Shown one piece after another: positions 1-8,121 of a DNA stretch of 27,893 bases (position 1 is the stretch's first letter; the number at the start of each line of letters is the position of its first letter). The translations under genes were made by a program, and so were the position numbers. The notes under the pieces are model-generated. The model had not been told where the DNA came from. It did not search any database and worked only from the letters and a program-made list of their open reading frames with translations. Source of the DNA: CAMAUF01 sp046152925 (lineage in GTDB: Bacteria > Chloroflexota > Dehalococcoidia > Tepidiformales > Tepidiformaceae); contig JBJXFX010000134.1 in NCBI GenBank assembly GCA_046152925.1, positions 1 to 27,893 on the forward strand. The letters run 5' to 3'.

Positions 1-2
1 CA

Positions 3-818
3 CTCGCGGCCCTCGCGAGCTGCGACATCGCCTTCCCGCTGGTCCACGGCACGTACGGCGAAGACGGCACGCTCCAGGGCTTCCTCGAAGTGGCCGGCAT
101 GCCCTACACCGGCTGCGGCGTCGCCGCAAGCGCGATCGGGATGGACAAAGCGCTGATGAAGGCGCTCTTCCACGAGGCGGGGATCCCGTCGCCCGCCTAC
201 GGGGTGATCCGCGCCTGGGACCTCGAAGCCGGCCCGGAAACCGTGCACCAGTACGTCCAACGGAGTGTGGGCTACCCCTGCTTCGTGAAGCCTGCGAATG
301 GTGGGTCGAGCGTTGGCGTGACGAAGGTCCGTTCGTCGGAGGACCTCGACCGCGCCTTCGAAGCCGCCTTCGCCTATGACGACAAGGTGGTCGTCGACGC
401 CGCGGTGATCGGCCAAGAAGTCGAGTGCTCGGTCCTCGGAAACGAACATCCAGAGGTGAGCATCTGCGGCGAGATCGTGCCGGACCGGGAGTTCTACGAC
501 TACGACTCCAAGTACTCGGCCGAATCCAGCACTGCGCTTCACATCCCGGCACGCATCCCAGAATCGACCGCCGAGGCCGCCAGGGCGATGGCGCTGCGCA
601 TGTACCAGGCGATGGGTTGCGAGGGGTACGCGCGCGTCGACTTCTTCGTCCGCGACGGCGTGGACGTGATCGCCAACGAGATCAACACCATCCCCGGCTT
701 CACGAACATCAGCATGTATCCAAAGCTCTGGGAGGCATCTGGGTTAGCCTATGGCGAGCTCCTCACCCGGATCATCGACCTGGGCTTCGCCCGATTCGCA
801 CGGAGGCAAGCCCGATGA
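3..818 (+). CDS. ddl: D-alanine--D-alanine ligase (5' truncated)
   Basis: ATP-grasp enzyme joining two D-alanines for the peptidoglycan stem peptide in the cytoplasm. The reading frame is already open at the window edge (first whole codon at base 3), so roughly the first 90-100 residues of a usual 350-370 aa Ddl are missing; 271 residues are visible. Ddl hallmarks are clear: HGTYGEDGTLQG near the start, the ATP-binding loop VKPANGGSSVGV, and the C-terminal NEINTIPGFT segment carrying the Mg-ligand Asn/Glu. The stop codon overlaps the ftsQ start (ATGA, 815-818), which indicates translational coupling in a dcw-type cluster. An internal ATG at base 90 should not be taken as the start, because the conserved HGTYGEDG block lies before it. 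Identification is firm; only the N-terminus is unknown. Confidence 0.95.
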   Translation, partial: LAALASCDIAFPLVHGTYGEDGTLQGFLEVAGMPYTGCGVAASAIGMDKALMKALFHEAGIPSPAYGVIRAWDLEAGPETVHQYVQRSVGYPCFVKPANGGSSVGVTKVRSSEDLDRAFEAAFAYDDKVVVDAAVIGQEVECSVLGNEHPEVSICGEIVPDREFYDYDSKYSAESSTALHIPARIPESTAEAARAMALRMYQAMGCEGYARVDFFVRDGVDVIANEINTIPGFTNISMYPKLWEASGLAYGELLTRIIDLGFARFARRQAR

Positions 819-1648
819 TCCGCACACGCCACCGCCGCCGGCCGGTGTACATCGATAACCCGAAGCACGTGATCGGCTCGACGATCTATGTGCCCGCCCA
901 GCGGCGCAAGCCCGCTCCCGTGATCGACGCGACCTCGGCGCCTCGCAACCGTCGCGGACTCTGGGTGGTGCTGTCGCTCGGGACACTGCTGCTCGCCGCT
1001 ATCGGCGGGGTCGCGGCTGCGGTCTTCTCACCCGTGCTCGAAATCGAGGAGGTGGTCGTGCAGGGCAACGCCAACCTGCCAGACGAAGCGATCCTCGAAC
1101 GGGTCAACCTGGTCGGCGAGAACATGCTCACGGCGGACTTCGACCCAACGAGGGCCGCCATCGCCCGGCTCCCCCTCGTCGCCGCCGTGACGATCCAGCG
1201 CGATTGGCCCAAGGGCGTCCGGATCCTCGTGCGGGAACGCCAAGCGTGGGGCGTCTGGGAACAGAACGGCGTCGCCTACCCGATCGATGCGGAGGGCGTC
1301 GTCCTCGGCTCGGTCGACCTCCCGGAGCACGGCCCGGTCGTGCGGAGCAGCGCAAAGTCCACGCTCATCGCTGGCGACCGGGTGGACCCAGAAGCGATCG
1401 CCGCGGTCGTCGAGATCATGGCGAAGCTCCCCGGCGCGCTCGGGACCGAAGTCGAGGAAGTCGCCTTCGTCCCGGGCAAAGGCGTCCAGGTGACGACCGC
1501 CGACGGCCGCGTCGGCGTCCTCGGCGACTCGCGAGACATCGCCTACAAGCTGGCCGTGTGGGCCGCCAGCGACGCGAAGGCCCAGGAAGAGCGGATCGAA
1601 TACCGCGTGATCGACCTCCGGTTCGGGAATCGGCCGGTGTTGCAGTGA
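815..1648 (+). CDS. ftsQ: cell division protein FtsQ (POTRA domain)
   Basis: Bitopic inner-membrane protein of the divisome that links early (FtsA/FtsZ) to late septal proteins. The 277 aa product has a basic cytoplasmic N-terminus of about 48 residues, one transmembrane segment at about 49-71, then a POTRA-like domain from about 74 (IEEVVVQGNANL...) and the FtsQ/DivIB beta domain with the VRILVRERQAWGVW segment and the VDAEG-like stretch PIDAEG. The ATG at 815 overlaps the ddl stop. The frame is open much further upstream, but that part is antisense to nothing useful and overlaps ddl. The gene ends 7 bases before ftsA. Family divergence is normal for FtsQ; position between ddl and ftsA makes the call secure. 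Confidence 0.9.
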   Translation: MIRTRHRRRPVYIDNPKHVIGSTIYVPAQRRKPAPVIDATSAPRNRRGLWVVLSLGTLLLAAIGGVAAAVFSPVLEIEEVVVQGNANLPDEAILERVNLVGENMLTADFDPTRAAIARLPLVAAVTIQRDWPKGVRILVRERQAWGVWEQNGVAYPIDAEGVVLGSVDLPEHGPVVRSSAKSTLIAGDRVDPEAIAAVVEIMAKLPGALGTEVEEVAFVPGKGVQVTTADGRVGVLGDSRDIAYKLAVWAASDAKAQEERIEYRVIDLRFGNRPVLQ

Positions 1649-1655
1649 GGGTGCG

Positions 1656-2900
1656 ATGAGACGACGAGGAGCGACGGTTGCGGCAATCGACGTGGGGTCC
1701 ACGAAGGTAGCGGTCGTGGTCGGAGACCTCGACCACGAAGGCGACCTGCGAATCACGGGCTATGGCGTCGCGCCGGCCTCCGGGCTTTCGCGCGGCGTGA
1801 TCGACAACCTCCAATCGGCGCGGGAAGCGATCGAGATCGCCGTCAAGAAGGCGGAGCAATCGAGCGGCCTGCGGATCTTTAACGCGGTCGTCGGCATTTC
1901 GGGCGGCCACATCAGTTCGCAGAACCACCGCGGGATCATCGCCATCCCCAACCGCGCCCGCCCCATCTCCGAAGACGACCGCGACCGCGTGCTGGAGGTC
2001 GCGGGAAACATCGCCATCCCGGGGAACCGCCAGGTCCTCCACGTGCTCCCGCGTGGCTACTGGATCGAAGGTACCGAGCCCGTCTCCGACCCCGTGGGGA
2101 TGTACGGAAGCCGGCTGGACGCCGAGGCGCACATTGTGACGGGCGCGCTCTCCGCGATTCAGAACCTGCGCCAATGCGTCGAGGCGGCGGGCGTACACGC
2201 GGATGAGGTCGTCGTCGAATCGGTCGCCGCGTCGCTCAGCGCGATGCACCCGGACGAGCGTGAGCAGGGCGCTGTGCTGGTCGACATCGGCGGGAGCAAC
2301 ACGTCGCTCGCCGTCTATGACGAAGGGGCGATCGCACACACCGCCTGCCTGCCGCTGGCCGGCTCGCATATGACGAAGGACCTCGCGCAGATGCTTCGCT
2401 GCCCGTGGGAAGCGGCCGAGCACCTGAAGGTGACATACGGCAGTGCGCTGCCCGGCGCCGCCCTCGACCGCGACACCGTCGAAATCGAGTCGTTCGGCAC
2501 CAGCGCGCGCAAGAGCGTGAAGCTGAGCTTCGTCGCAGAGGTGTTGCAGGCGCGTTGCGAAGAAATCCTCGATGCCGTCGTCGTCGAACTGAAGCGGACC
2601 GGATACCTCGACCGCCTCGCGGCCGGGATCGTCTTCACCGGCGGGGCGAGCGAGCTCCGCAACTTCGCCGAATTCGCGGAACAGCGCCTGGGCCTCCCAG
2701 CGCGCGTGGGCCGCCCCACTAGCTACTCCGGGCTGAGCGACCTGATCGCGACGCCCGCGTACGCAACCGTCGTCGGGCTCATCGAACATGCCGTCCAGGG
2801 ACCAGCCGTGGCGGTGGAAGGGCCGGCGCCATCGTATCCGAGCGCGACGGGCAGCCTTTGGCAGAAGCTCGCCGCCGTCGGAAGGGCCTTGCGGCCGTGA
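1656..2900 (+). CDS. ftsA: cell division protein FtsA
   Basis: Actin-fold ATPase that tethers FtsZ to the membrane and recruits the later divisome. The 414 aa length is typical. Visible: phosphate-1 loop AAIDVGSTKVAVVVG at about 9-23, the SHS2/1C subdomain (RGVIDNLQSAREAI ... VVGISGGHI), phosphate-2 loop VLVDIGGSNTSLAVY at about 208-222, adenosine motif GIVFTGGASEL at about 325-335, and a C-terminal amphipathic helix ending WQKLAAVGRALRP, as expected for the FtsA membrane anchor. ATG at 1656 follows GAGGG about 6 nt upstream. It sits between ftsQ and ftsZ on the same strand and is almost surely co-transcribed. The presence of FtsA argues against an actinobacterial host. Confidence 0.95.
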   Translation: MRRRGATVAAIDVGSTKVAVVVGDLDHEGDLRITGYGVAPASGLSRGVIDNLQSAREAIEIAVKKAEQSSGLRIFNAVVGISGGHISSQNHRGIIAIPNRARPISEDDRDRVLEVAGNIAIPGNRQVLHVLPRGYWIEGTEPVSDPVGMYGSRLDAEAHIVTGALSAIQNLRQCVEAAGVHADEVVVESVAASLSAMHPDEREQGAVLVDIGGSNTSLAVYDEGAIAHTACLPLAGSHMTKDLAQMLRCPWEAAEHLKVTYGSALPGAALDRDTVEIESFGTSARKSVKLSFVAEVLQARCEEILDAVVVELKRTGYLDRLAAGIVFTGGASELRNFAEFAEQRLGLPARVGRPTSYSGLSDLIATPAYATVVGLIEHAVQGPAVAVEGPAPSYPSATGSLWQKLAAVGRALRP

Positions 2901-2920
2901 CCAACCAGGAGGGGAGAAAC

Positions 2921-4111
2921 GTGAGCCTCAACGAGTTCGCCCGGCGGGATAACCCGCACAACTACCGAAAGGACCGCGCAATGAGCATCCGAGACGATGG
3001 GGACGGCATCCCGAAGATCACCGTGGTTGGCGTTGGCGGCGCCGGCTGCAACGCCGTTAACCGCATGGTCGAAGCGCAAATCCCGGGCGTCACGTTCATC
3101 GCGTGCAACACCGATGGACAAGCGCTCAACACCTCGCTCGCCCCCTACAAGCTGCGGATCGGCGAGAAGGTGACGCGCGGCCTCGGCGCGGGCGCCAACC
3201 CCGACAAGGGCGAGCGCTCCGCAGAAGAAAGCCGCGATGAGATCTACGAGATGCTCCGCGGCAGCGACATGGTCTTTGTCACCGCAGGGATGGGCGGCGG
3301 CACCGGCACAGGCGCCGCGCCAATCGTCGCCGAAGTGGCCCGCGAATGCGGCGCTCTCACGGTCGGCGTGATCACGAAGCCCTTCCGCTGGGAAGGCCAA
3401 CGCAAGGCCCAGACGGCCGAAGAGGGCATCCGCAAGCTCGCCGACAAGGTCGACACGCTCATCTCTGTGCCGAACGCCCGGTTGCGCGAGATCTGCCCGC
3501 CGAACCTGACGACCAAAGAAGCCTTCAAGTTCGCGGACGACGTCCTTCGTCAGGCGATCCAGGCGATCGCGAACATCATCCAGGCAGCTGGCGAAGTGAA
3601 CGTCGACTTCAACGACGTCCGGACGACGATGTCGGAGGCGGGACCCGCTTTGCTCGCCATAGGGCGCGGCTCGGGCGAGACCCGCGCCTCGGACGCTGCC
3701 CGCGCGGCCACCCAGAGCCCGTTGCTCGACCAGTCGATCGACGGGGCCCAGAACGTACTGTTCTGCCTGACTCACAACGGCAGCATGCGTCTTTCCGAGA
3801 TGGACGACGCTGGCCACGTGATCGCCGAGTTGGCGGACCCGAATGTGAACCTGATCTGGGGAGAAGTGGTCGACCCGGAAATCGGCGAAGACGTCCAGAT
3901 CACGCTGATCGCGACGGGTTTCCAGCCGAAAGCGCAATCGCTCGACGACCCGCGCCAGGTGCGGCGCATCCAGGACCTCGGTCTTCAGGGTGTGCAGAGC
4001 ATGGAAGACGCGGAACTCCCGGCATTCCTGCGACGCCGGATCCCTTCGCTCAACGTGGTTGGTGGGGGGCCCGCCGGTGTGGCGGTAGCAAAGCTGGCTG
4101 AAAGGAGGTAG
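2921..4111 (+). CDS. ftsZ: cell division protein FtsZ
   Basis: Tubulin-like GTPase that forms the cytokinetic Z ring. Visible: VVGVGGAGCNAVNRM, the GTP signature loop GMGGGTGTGAAPIVAE, the T7 synergy loop region NVDFNDVRTTM, and a C-terminal conserved peptide ELPAFLRRR that binds FtsA, followed by a further 20 or so residues including a small Gly-rich stretch. Two starts are plausible. GTG at 2921 has a strong AGGAGGGGA at 2907-2915 (5 nt spacing) and gives 396 aa. ATG at 2981 has GAAAGGA at 2967-2973 and gives 376 aa, closer to the usual short N-terminus. I chose the first because of its better ribosome site. The open frame upstream of 2921 overlaps ftsA and is not used. It is followed by a hairpin and a convergent gene, so ftsZ probably ends the operon. 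Confidence 0.95.
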   Translation: MSLNEFARRDNPHNYRKDRAMSIRDDGDGIPKITVVGVGGAGCNAVNRMVEAQIPGVTFIACNTDGQALNTSLAPYKLRIGEKVTRGLGAGANPDKGERSAEESRDEIYEMLRGSDMVFVTAGMGGGTGTGAAPIVAEVARECGALTVGVITKPFRWEGQRKAQTAEEGIRKLADKVDTLISVPNARLREICPPNLTTKEAFKFADDVLRQAIQAIANIIQAAGEVNVDFNDVRTTMSEAGPALLAIGRGSGETRASDAARAATQSPLLDQSIDGAQNVLFCLTHNGSMRLSEMDDAGHVIAELADPNVNLIWGEVVDPEIGEDVQITLIATGFQPKAQSLDDPRQVRRIQDLGLQGVQSMEDAELPAFLRRRIPSLNVVGGGPAGVAVAKLAERR

Positions 4112-4168
4112 CTATCTAGCCGCGCGCGAGTCCGAATTGGACTGCTCCCCGGAGCATCCGGGACGCAT

Positions 4169-4203
4169 GGGGCTTGATGACTTGGGAGATGACATCAAGC
4201 CCC
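4169..4203. terminator. hairpin between convergent ftsZ and hydrolase genes
   Basis: Perfect 11-bp inverted repeat GGGGCTTGATG (4169-4179) and CATCAAGCCCC (4193-4203) with a 13-nt loop, lying in the 206-base gap between the ftsZ stop and the stop of the convergent hydrolase. No T-run follows on either strand, so this is a terminator-like or mRNA 3'-end-protecting structure by position only. Nothing coding is seen in the rest of the gap. Confidence 0.5.
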
Positions 4204-4317
4204 GCCAATATCCTCTGCGGTTGGCCACCCCGCCGACGCTCTCCCCCTCTCAGCCGGACTGGCACAATATCACATCCGTTGACAGTTACGCCAGCGCTTA
4301 TTGTCGCGCGCCCGGGA

Positions 4318-5043
4318 TCACGGCTGAAGGTCGTCCCGCACCTGGCCCATCCAGTCGCTCCGGCCCGATTGCATCGGCTCCCCCCGAAGCCGCTCCGGCA
4401 CCCAGCGAAGCAGCAGCTCGTCCAGCGCGTCGCCGCCGCCATCCAAGCTGTGGCCCGTGTCCGCAATCAGGACGATCTGCTTCGGGTCGTTCGCCCGCTT
4501 GTAGATGTCCTCGCTGGCGTCGTGGCTGAGGATGCTGTCGGCAGTGCCATGGACTAAGAGCAGCGGGCGCTCCATCAGCTCGATTTGGCGCGTCCCATAG
4601 AGCTGGGGCGACATCGAGACGACACCGCGGACGAGCGGGGCGAGCTCCGCCGCCTTGATCACGACGGCCGCGCCGAAGCTGTGGCCCGCAAGGACGACAT
4701 CCGTCGCCCCGATCCCGCGCAGGAACGAACAACCCGCCATCACATCCATCAGGCATTCTTCGAACTCGTTCGGCTTCCGGTAGTTGAGCCGCAGGGTGGT
4801 GACGCCGGCCTCGACGAAGGCGGGCGCGAGCCGCCGGTAGAGCTTCCGGTTCGGCCCATCGAGGCCGCCCATCGCCCCCGAGACGCAAATCAGCGCGCCC
4901 GATCCACCCTCAACGGGGTGCATCACGCCTTCGATGGGGCCCCGCGTCGTCTCGAGCAGCACTCGGATTGCGCCGGGCTCATCGCTCGGGGCCGCCGCGA
5001 CGCGCGTCAGGCGGAGGGTCAGGTCGCCGCTGCTGTCAGTCAT
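4318..5043 (-). CDS. alpha/beta hydrolase (dienelactone hydrolase/esterase-like)
   Basis: Single-domain alpha/beta hydrolase of 241 aa, presumably cytoplasmic (no signal peptide). The nucleophile elbow GHSFG puts Ser at residue 122; the acid is Asp169 in HGTADS and the base His198 in ADTGHSLDG, so the triad is complete and correctly ordered. CVSGAMGGLDG at about 53-63 probably forms the oxyanion-hole loop. Substrate cannot be told. The open frame extends to 5145, but ATG at 5043 lies 7 nt after a TATGAT box (5056-5051 on this strand), which suggests a leaderless mRNA starting at this codon; ATG at 5055 overlaps that box and is less likely. Divergent from the asparagine synthase gene and convergent with ftsZ; no functional link to either is evident. 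Confidence 0.85.
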   Translation of the reverse strand: MTDSSGDLTLRLTRVAAAPSDEPGAIRVLLETTRGPIEGVMHPVEGGSGALICVSGAMGGLDGPNRKLYRRLAPAFVEAGVTTLRLNYRKPNEFEECLMDVMAGCSFLRGIGATDVVLAGHSFGAAVVIKAAELAPLVRGVVSMSPQLYGTRQIELMERPLLLVHGTADSILSHDASEDIYKRANDPKQIVLIADTGHSLDGGGDALDELLLRWVPERLRGEPMQSGRSDWMGQVRDDLQP

Positions 5044-5050
5044 CGCAGCA

Positions 5051-5056
5051 ATCATA
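5051..5056 (-). promoter_or_regulatory. -10 box of the hydrolase gene (leaderless)
   Basis: TATGAT read on the minus strand at 5056-5051, followed by 7 nt and then ATG at 5043. Transcription starting about 7 nt downstream would begin at the start codon. No convincing -35 box is present and there is no Shine-Dalgarno sequence. Confidence 0.4.
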
Positions 5057-5079
5057 CCGGCAACGCAGTCGCGGCCACG

Positions 5080-5109
5080 TTGGGCGTTACCGCGCCGGTT
5101 CGGTAAAGT
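5080..5109 (+). promoter_or_regulatory. candidate promoter of the asparagine synthase gene
   Basis: TTGGGC at 5080-5085, an 18-nt spacer and TAAAGT at 5104-5109. A start near 5117 would leave a leader of about 46 nt before the GTG at 5163. This is a moderate match to sigma-70 consensus in a GC-rich setting and lies back to back with the hydrolase -10 box. Confidence 0.35.
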
Positions 5110-5162
5110 CGATCGCGCAGGCGCGGCCCCGCGAGGGTCTCGCACAGGGTGGGCCAGCGCGC

Positions 5163-7055
5163 GTGTGTGGTATTTGCGGGATTGTGCGGTTCGATGGGAG
5201 CCCCGTTGCGGAGACGCCGATCCGCGCGATGACCGCGCTGTTGAAACACCGCGGCCCGGATGGCGACGGCTGTTACCTGCGCCCCGGCCTGGGCCTCGGC
5301 TTCAGCCGGCTGGCGATCATCGACCTTTCACACGCCTCCGACCAACCGTTTGTGGACGAAGCGGCCGGCCAAGCGCTGGTCTTCAACGGCGAGATCTACA
5401 ACTACATCGAGCTGCGCGACGAGCTGCGCAAGCTCGGACAGCGCTTCCGCTCCGATGGCGACGGCGAGGTGATCCTTCGCGCCTACCAGCAGTGGGGCGC
5501 CGAATTCGTCTCGCGCCTGAACGGCATGTTCGCTTTCGCGATCTGGGACGGGCGCGCTCGCAGCCTCTTCCTCGCGCGTGACCGCTTTGGCGAGAAGCCG
5601 CTCTTCATCGCACGGACGCCACGCAGCCTGGTCTTCGCCAGCGAGATGAAGGCGATCCTGGCCGTGCGGCCCGGTCTTCGCGCCGCGAACCCGCACTCCG
5701 TCCACCGCTACCTTTCGCGCGGCGACCTGAACCTCGACCAACAGACGTTTTTCGCGGGCATCGACTCGCTGCCCGCAGCCCACGCCCTCTTAATCAACGG
5801 CGAGGGCCGTGGCGATGCGAAGCCCTACTGGGTGCACACCGCCGCACGCGTCCCCAACTCCGCCGGCGAACGGAACGAGGTCTTCCGCGAGCTCCTGTTC
5901 GACTCGGTCCGCCTCCGCCTGCGAAGCGATGTGCCCATCGGCAGCAGCCTTTCCGGCGGGCTCGACTCGTCGAGCATCGTCTCCGCGATCGACGCGCAGA
6001 AGGGCGACGTGAACTTGCGCCAGAGCACGTTCAGCGCCCGTTTTCACTCAGCCACGCACGATGAGGGCCGGTTCATCGCCCGCGTCGTCCAAGACGTCGG
6101 GGCCGAGGGCCACGACGTCTGGGTCGAGCCCGAGCGGTTCGTCGACGAATTCTCGCGCCTCCAGTTCCACCAGGAAGAACCGATTGCGAGTGCGAGCACC
6201 TACGCGCAGTTCTGCGTGATGCGGCTCGCGCATGAAGCAGGCACCACTGTGCTCCTCGATGGGCAAGGGGCCGATGAGCTCCTCGCCGGATACGACCAGG
6301 CACACGGTCTCTTCTGGGCGGACTGGGTCCGCCGCGGCAGGGTCGACCGGTTGCTCGGCGAGGCGTTCGCGTTCGCACGGCGGTACCACCGCATCGGCCA
6401 ACCCATCCCGTTCACGGGCTACTACCTCCTCCCGAAAGGCAGCCGCGACCGCTTTGCCGAGTGGTACTACCGCTCCCAGGCCGTGATCGCCCCAGCGCTG
6501 CGCCAGGCGGGCGGGGTGAGCCCGCCGTTCCAGCGCACCGTCGATGACGAGGTGAAGGACGAACTGATTCGCTGGCAAACGACCACGCAACTGCCCGAGT
6601 TCCTGCGTTACGCCGACCGGAACAGCATGGCGTTCAGCCGCGAGGTGCGGCTCCCCTTCCTCGACCACCGGCTGGTCGAATACTGCCTCGGCTTGCCGGA
6701 TGAAGCGCTACTCGACCACGCCGTGACGAAGGTGACACTCCGCGGTGCGATGCGTGGGATCGTCTCCGACCAGATCCTCGACCGGCCGGACAAGCTCGCA
6801 TATGCGCCCCCGCAGCGACAGTGGATGCACGGAGCGCTCTTCCCGTGGGTCGACCGCTACCTCGCCGCCGCCGAGAAGCGGCGCGACATCTTCGAAGTAG
6901 AAGGCGTCCGCCGCCTGCGAGCGCGGTTCGCCCGCAGCGGAAACGAGACCCTTGCCTGGCGCGTGGCGAGCACGGAGGCCTGGTTCCAACAGGTTATCGA
7001 TGCTCCAGGGTTAACACCCGGCGCCCCTGCGGTACCAAATTCCGGCACCTGGTAA
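5163..7055 (+). CDS. asnB: asparagine synthase (glutamine-hydrolysing)
   Basis: Makes asparagine from aspartate, glutamine and ATP. The start is GTG at 5163, giving Met-Cys-Gly-Ile-Cys-Gly: Cys2 is the nucleophile of the N-terminal class II glutaminase domain and must be exposed after Met removal, which fixes this start although the frame is open upstream. Further glutaminase motifs are HRGPDGDG, FNGEIYNY and GDGEVIL. The C-terminal synthetase domain has the ATP-pyrophosphatase loop SSLSGGLDSSS and LLDGQGADELLAGYD. The 630 aa length fits the AsnB family. It could instead be one of the AsnB-like amidotransferases of exopolysaccharide clusters, but no such genes surround it. Gene follows a divergent promoter region shared with the hydrolase and precedes the SDR gene by 70 bases. 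Confidence 0.9.
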   Translation: MCGICGIVRFDGSPVAETPIRAMTALLKHRGPDGDGCYLRPGLGLGFSRLAIIDLSHASDQPFVDEAAGQALVFNGEIYNYIELRDELRKLGQRFRSDGDGEVILRAYQQWGAEFVSRLNGMFAFAIWDGRARSLFLARDRFGEKPLFIARTPRSLVFASEMKAILAVRPGLRAANPHSVHRYLSRGDLNLDQQTFFAGIDSLPAAHALLINGEGRGDAKPYWVHTAARVPNSAGERNEVFRELLFDSVRLRLRSDVPIGSSLSGGLDSSSIVSAIDAQKGDVNLRQSTFSARFHSATHDEGRFIARVVQDVGAEGHDVWVEPERFVDEFSRLQFHQEEPIASASTYAQFCVMRLAHEAGTTVLLDGQGADELLAGYDQAHGLFWADWVRRGRVDRLLGEAFAFARRYHRIGQPIPFTGYYLLPKGSRDRFAEWYYRSQAVIAPALRQAGGVSPPFQRTVDDEVKDELIRWQTTTQLPEFLRYADRNSMAFSREVRLPFLDHRLVEYCLGLPDEALLDHAVTKVTLRGAMRGIVSDQILDRPDKLAYAPPQRQWMHGALFPWVDRYLAAAEKRRDIFEVEGVRRLRARFARSGNETLAWRVASTEAWFQQVIDAPGLTPGAPAVPNSGTW

Positions 7056-7125
7056 CCTCCAGCCCGCAAGGGCCGCATCTCTTTCACGATGCGCGCACAA
7101 CCACCCAGAGGGGAACACAGGAACC

Positions 7126-8037
7126 ATGGCAATCCGATTCGATGGCCAGGTGGCGCTCGTCACCGGAGCCGGCGCAGGCTTGGGCCGCGCCTACGCGCTC
7201 GACCTCGCGGCGCGCGGCGCGAAAGTCGTCGTCAACGACCTCGGCGGCGACCCGCACGGCCAAGGCGAAAACCGCGCACCCGCCCAAAAGGTGGTCGACG
7301 AGATCAAGGCGGCGGGCGGCGAGGCCGTCCCGAACTTCGACAGCGTCTCGAGCTACGACGGCGGCTTCAACATGGTGAAGACGGCGATCGACACGTACGG
7401 ACGGCTCGATGTCGTGATTTGCAACGCCGGCATCCTGCGCGACGTCGCCTTCCACAACATGAGCGAGGACGACTGGGACAAAGTCTTCGCGGTCCACATC
7501 AAGGGCTCGTTCACCGTCCTGCGGGCGGCTTGGCCGGTCTTCCGCCAGCAGTCCTACGGTCGTGTGATGCTCACCACCTCGTCCTCCGGGATCTGGGGCC
7601 AATTCGGCCAGGCGAACTACGGCGCCGCCAAGACGGCGATGCTCGGCCTGATGAACGTCCTCAAGCAGGAGGGCGTGAAGTACAACGTCATGGTCAATAC
7701 GGTCGCCCCGGTCGCCGGCACGCGCCTCACCGCGACGGTTATGAACCCAGAGACGCTCGACCGTCTCAAGCCCGAGCTCGTCGTCCCGGCGGTGACGTAC
7801 ATGGTCTCGAACGAAAGCTCGACGAGCGGCTACGTCATCGAAGCGGGCGCCGGCAACTTCAGCCGCGCGTCCATGGTGAAGGGCCCGGGCGTCCAGCCCG
7901 GCATGGCCGCGAACGTGGATGCTGAGTGGGTCCAGTCCAACTGGGAAAAGATCTGCAGCCTCGAAAACGCGACGCCCATGTGGCGGACGGGCCAGACGCT
8001 CGCGTCCTTCCTCGCGGACAAGGCGAAGCAGGGCTAG
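7126..8037 (+). CDS. SDR family dehydrogenase, (3R)-hydroxyacyl-CoA dehydrogenase-like
   Basis: Short-chain dehydrogenase of 303 aa. The Rossmann nucleotide loop TGAGAGLG is at 13-20, VVVNDLGGD follows beta-2, CNAG at 99-102, the catalytic Ser at 152 or 153, and Tyr165-x-x-x-Lys169 in NYGAAK. The sequence, including AYALDLAARGAKVVVNDLGG, GILRD, and the C-terminal NWEKICSLENA stretch, closely follows the N-terminal dehydrogenase domain of peroxisomal multifunctional enzyme 2, so a role in oxidising 3-hydroxyacyl-CoA with NAD is likely. The MaoC-like hydratase and SCP2 domains of that enzyme are absent. ATG at 7126 is preceded by AGAGGGGA around 7111. A strong hairpin follows the stop. Confidence 0.88.
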   Translation: MAIRFDGQVALVTGAGAGLGRAYALDLAARGAKVVVNDLGGDPHGQGENRAPAQKVVDEIKAAGGEAVPNFDSVSSYDGGFNMVKTAIDTYGRLDVVICNAGILRDVAFHNMSEDDWDKVFAVHIKGSFTVLRAAWPVFRQQSYGRVMLTTSSSGIWGQFGQANYGAAKTAMLGLMNVLKQEGVKYNVMVNTVAPVAGTRLTATVMNPETLDRLKPELVVPAVTYMVSNESSTSGYVIEAGAGNFSRASMVKGPGVQPGMAANVDAEWVQSNWEKICSLENATPMWRTGQTLASFLADKAKQG

Positions 8038-8060
8038 CCGCCTCGCCGGCATACGCGAAA

Positions 8061-8095
8061 GAAGGCCCGGCGAGACTCGCCGGGCCTTCTCTCTT
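8061..8095. terminator. intrinsic-type terminator hairpin between convergent genes
   Basis: Perfect 13-bp stem, GAAGGCCCGGCGA (8061-8073) and TCGCCGGGCCTTC (8077-8089), with a 3-nt loop, then TCTCTTT on the plus strand. It lies 23 bases after the SDR stop and 32 bases past the stop of the convergent gene, so it may serve both. Confidence 0.75.
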
Positions 8096-8121
8096 TGGGG
8101 GCGCCTGAAATGGGTGGCAGG

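Noticed and set aside
1416..3937. Long minus-strand frames opposite ftsQ, ftsA and ftsZ
   Set aside because: Codon-position shadows of three firmly identified genes; composition is Asp/Arg/Gly-rich and without domains.
4279..4304. TTGACA and TATTGT after ftsZ as a promoter
   Set aside because: The spacer is only 14 nt, and the DNA downstream on that strand is antisense to the hydrolase gene.
4137..5106. Plus-strand frames opposite the hydrolase
   Set aside because: Antisense to a gene with a complete Ser-Asp-His triad; no motifs of their own.
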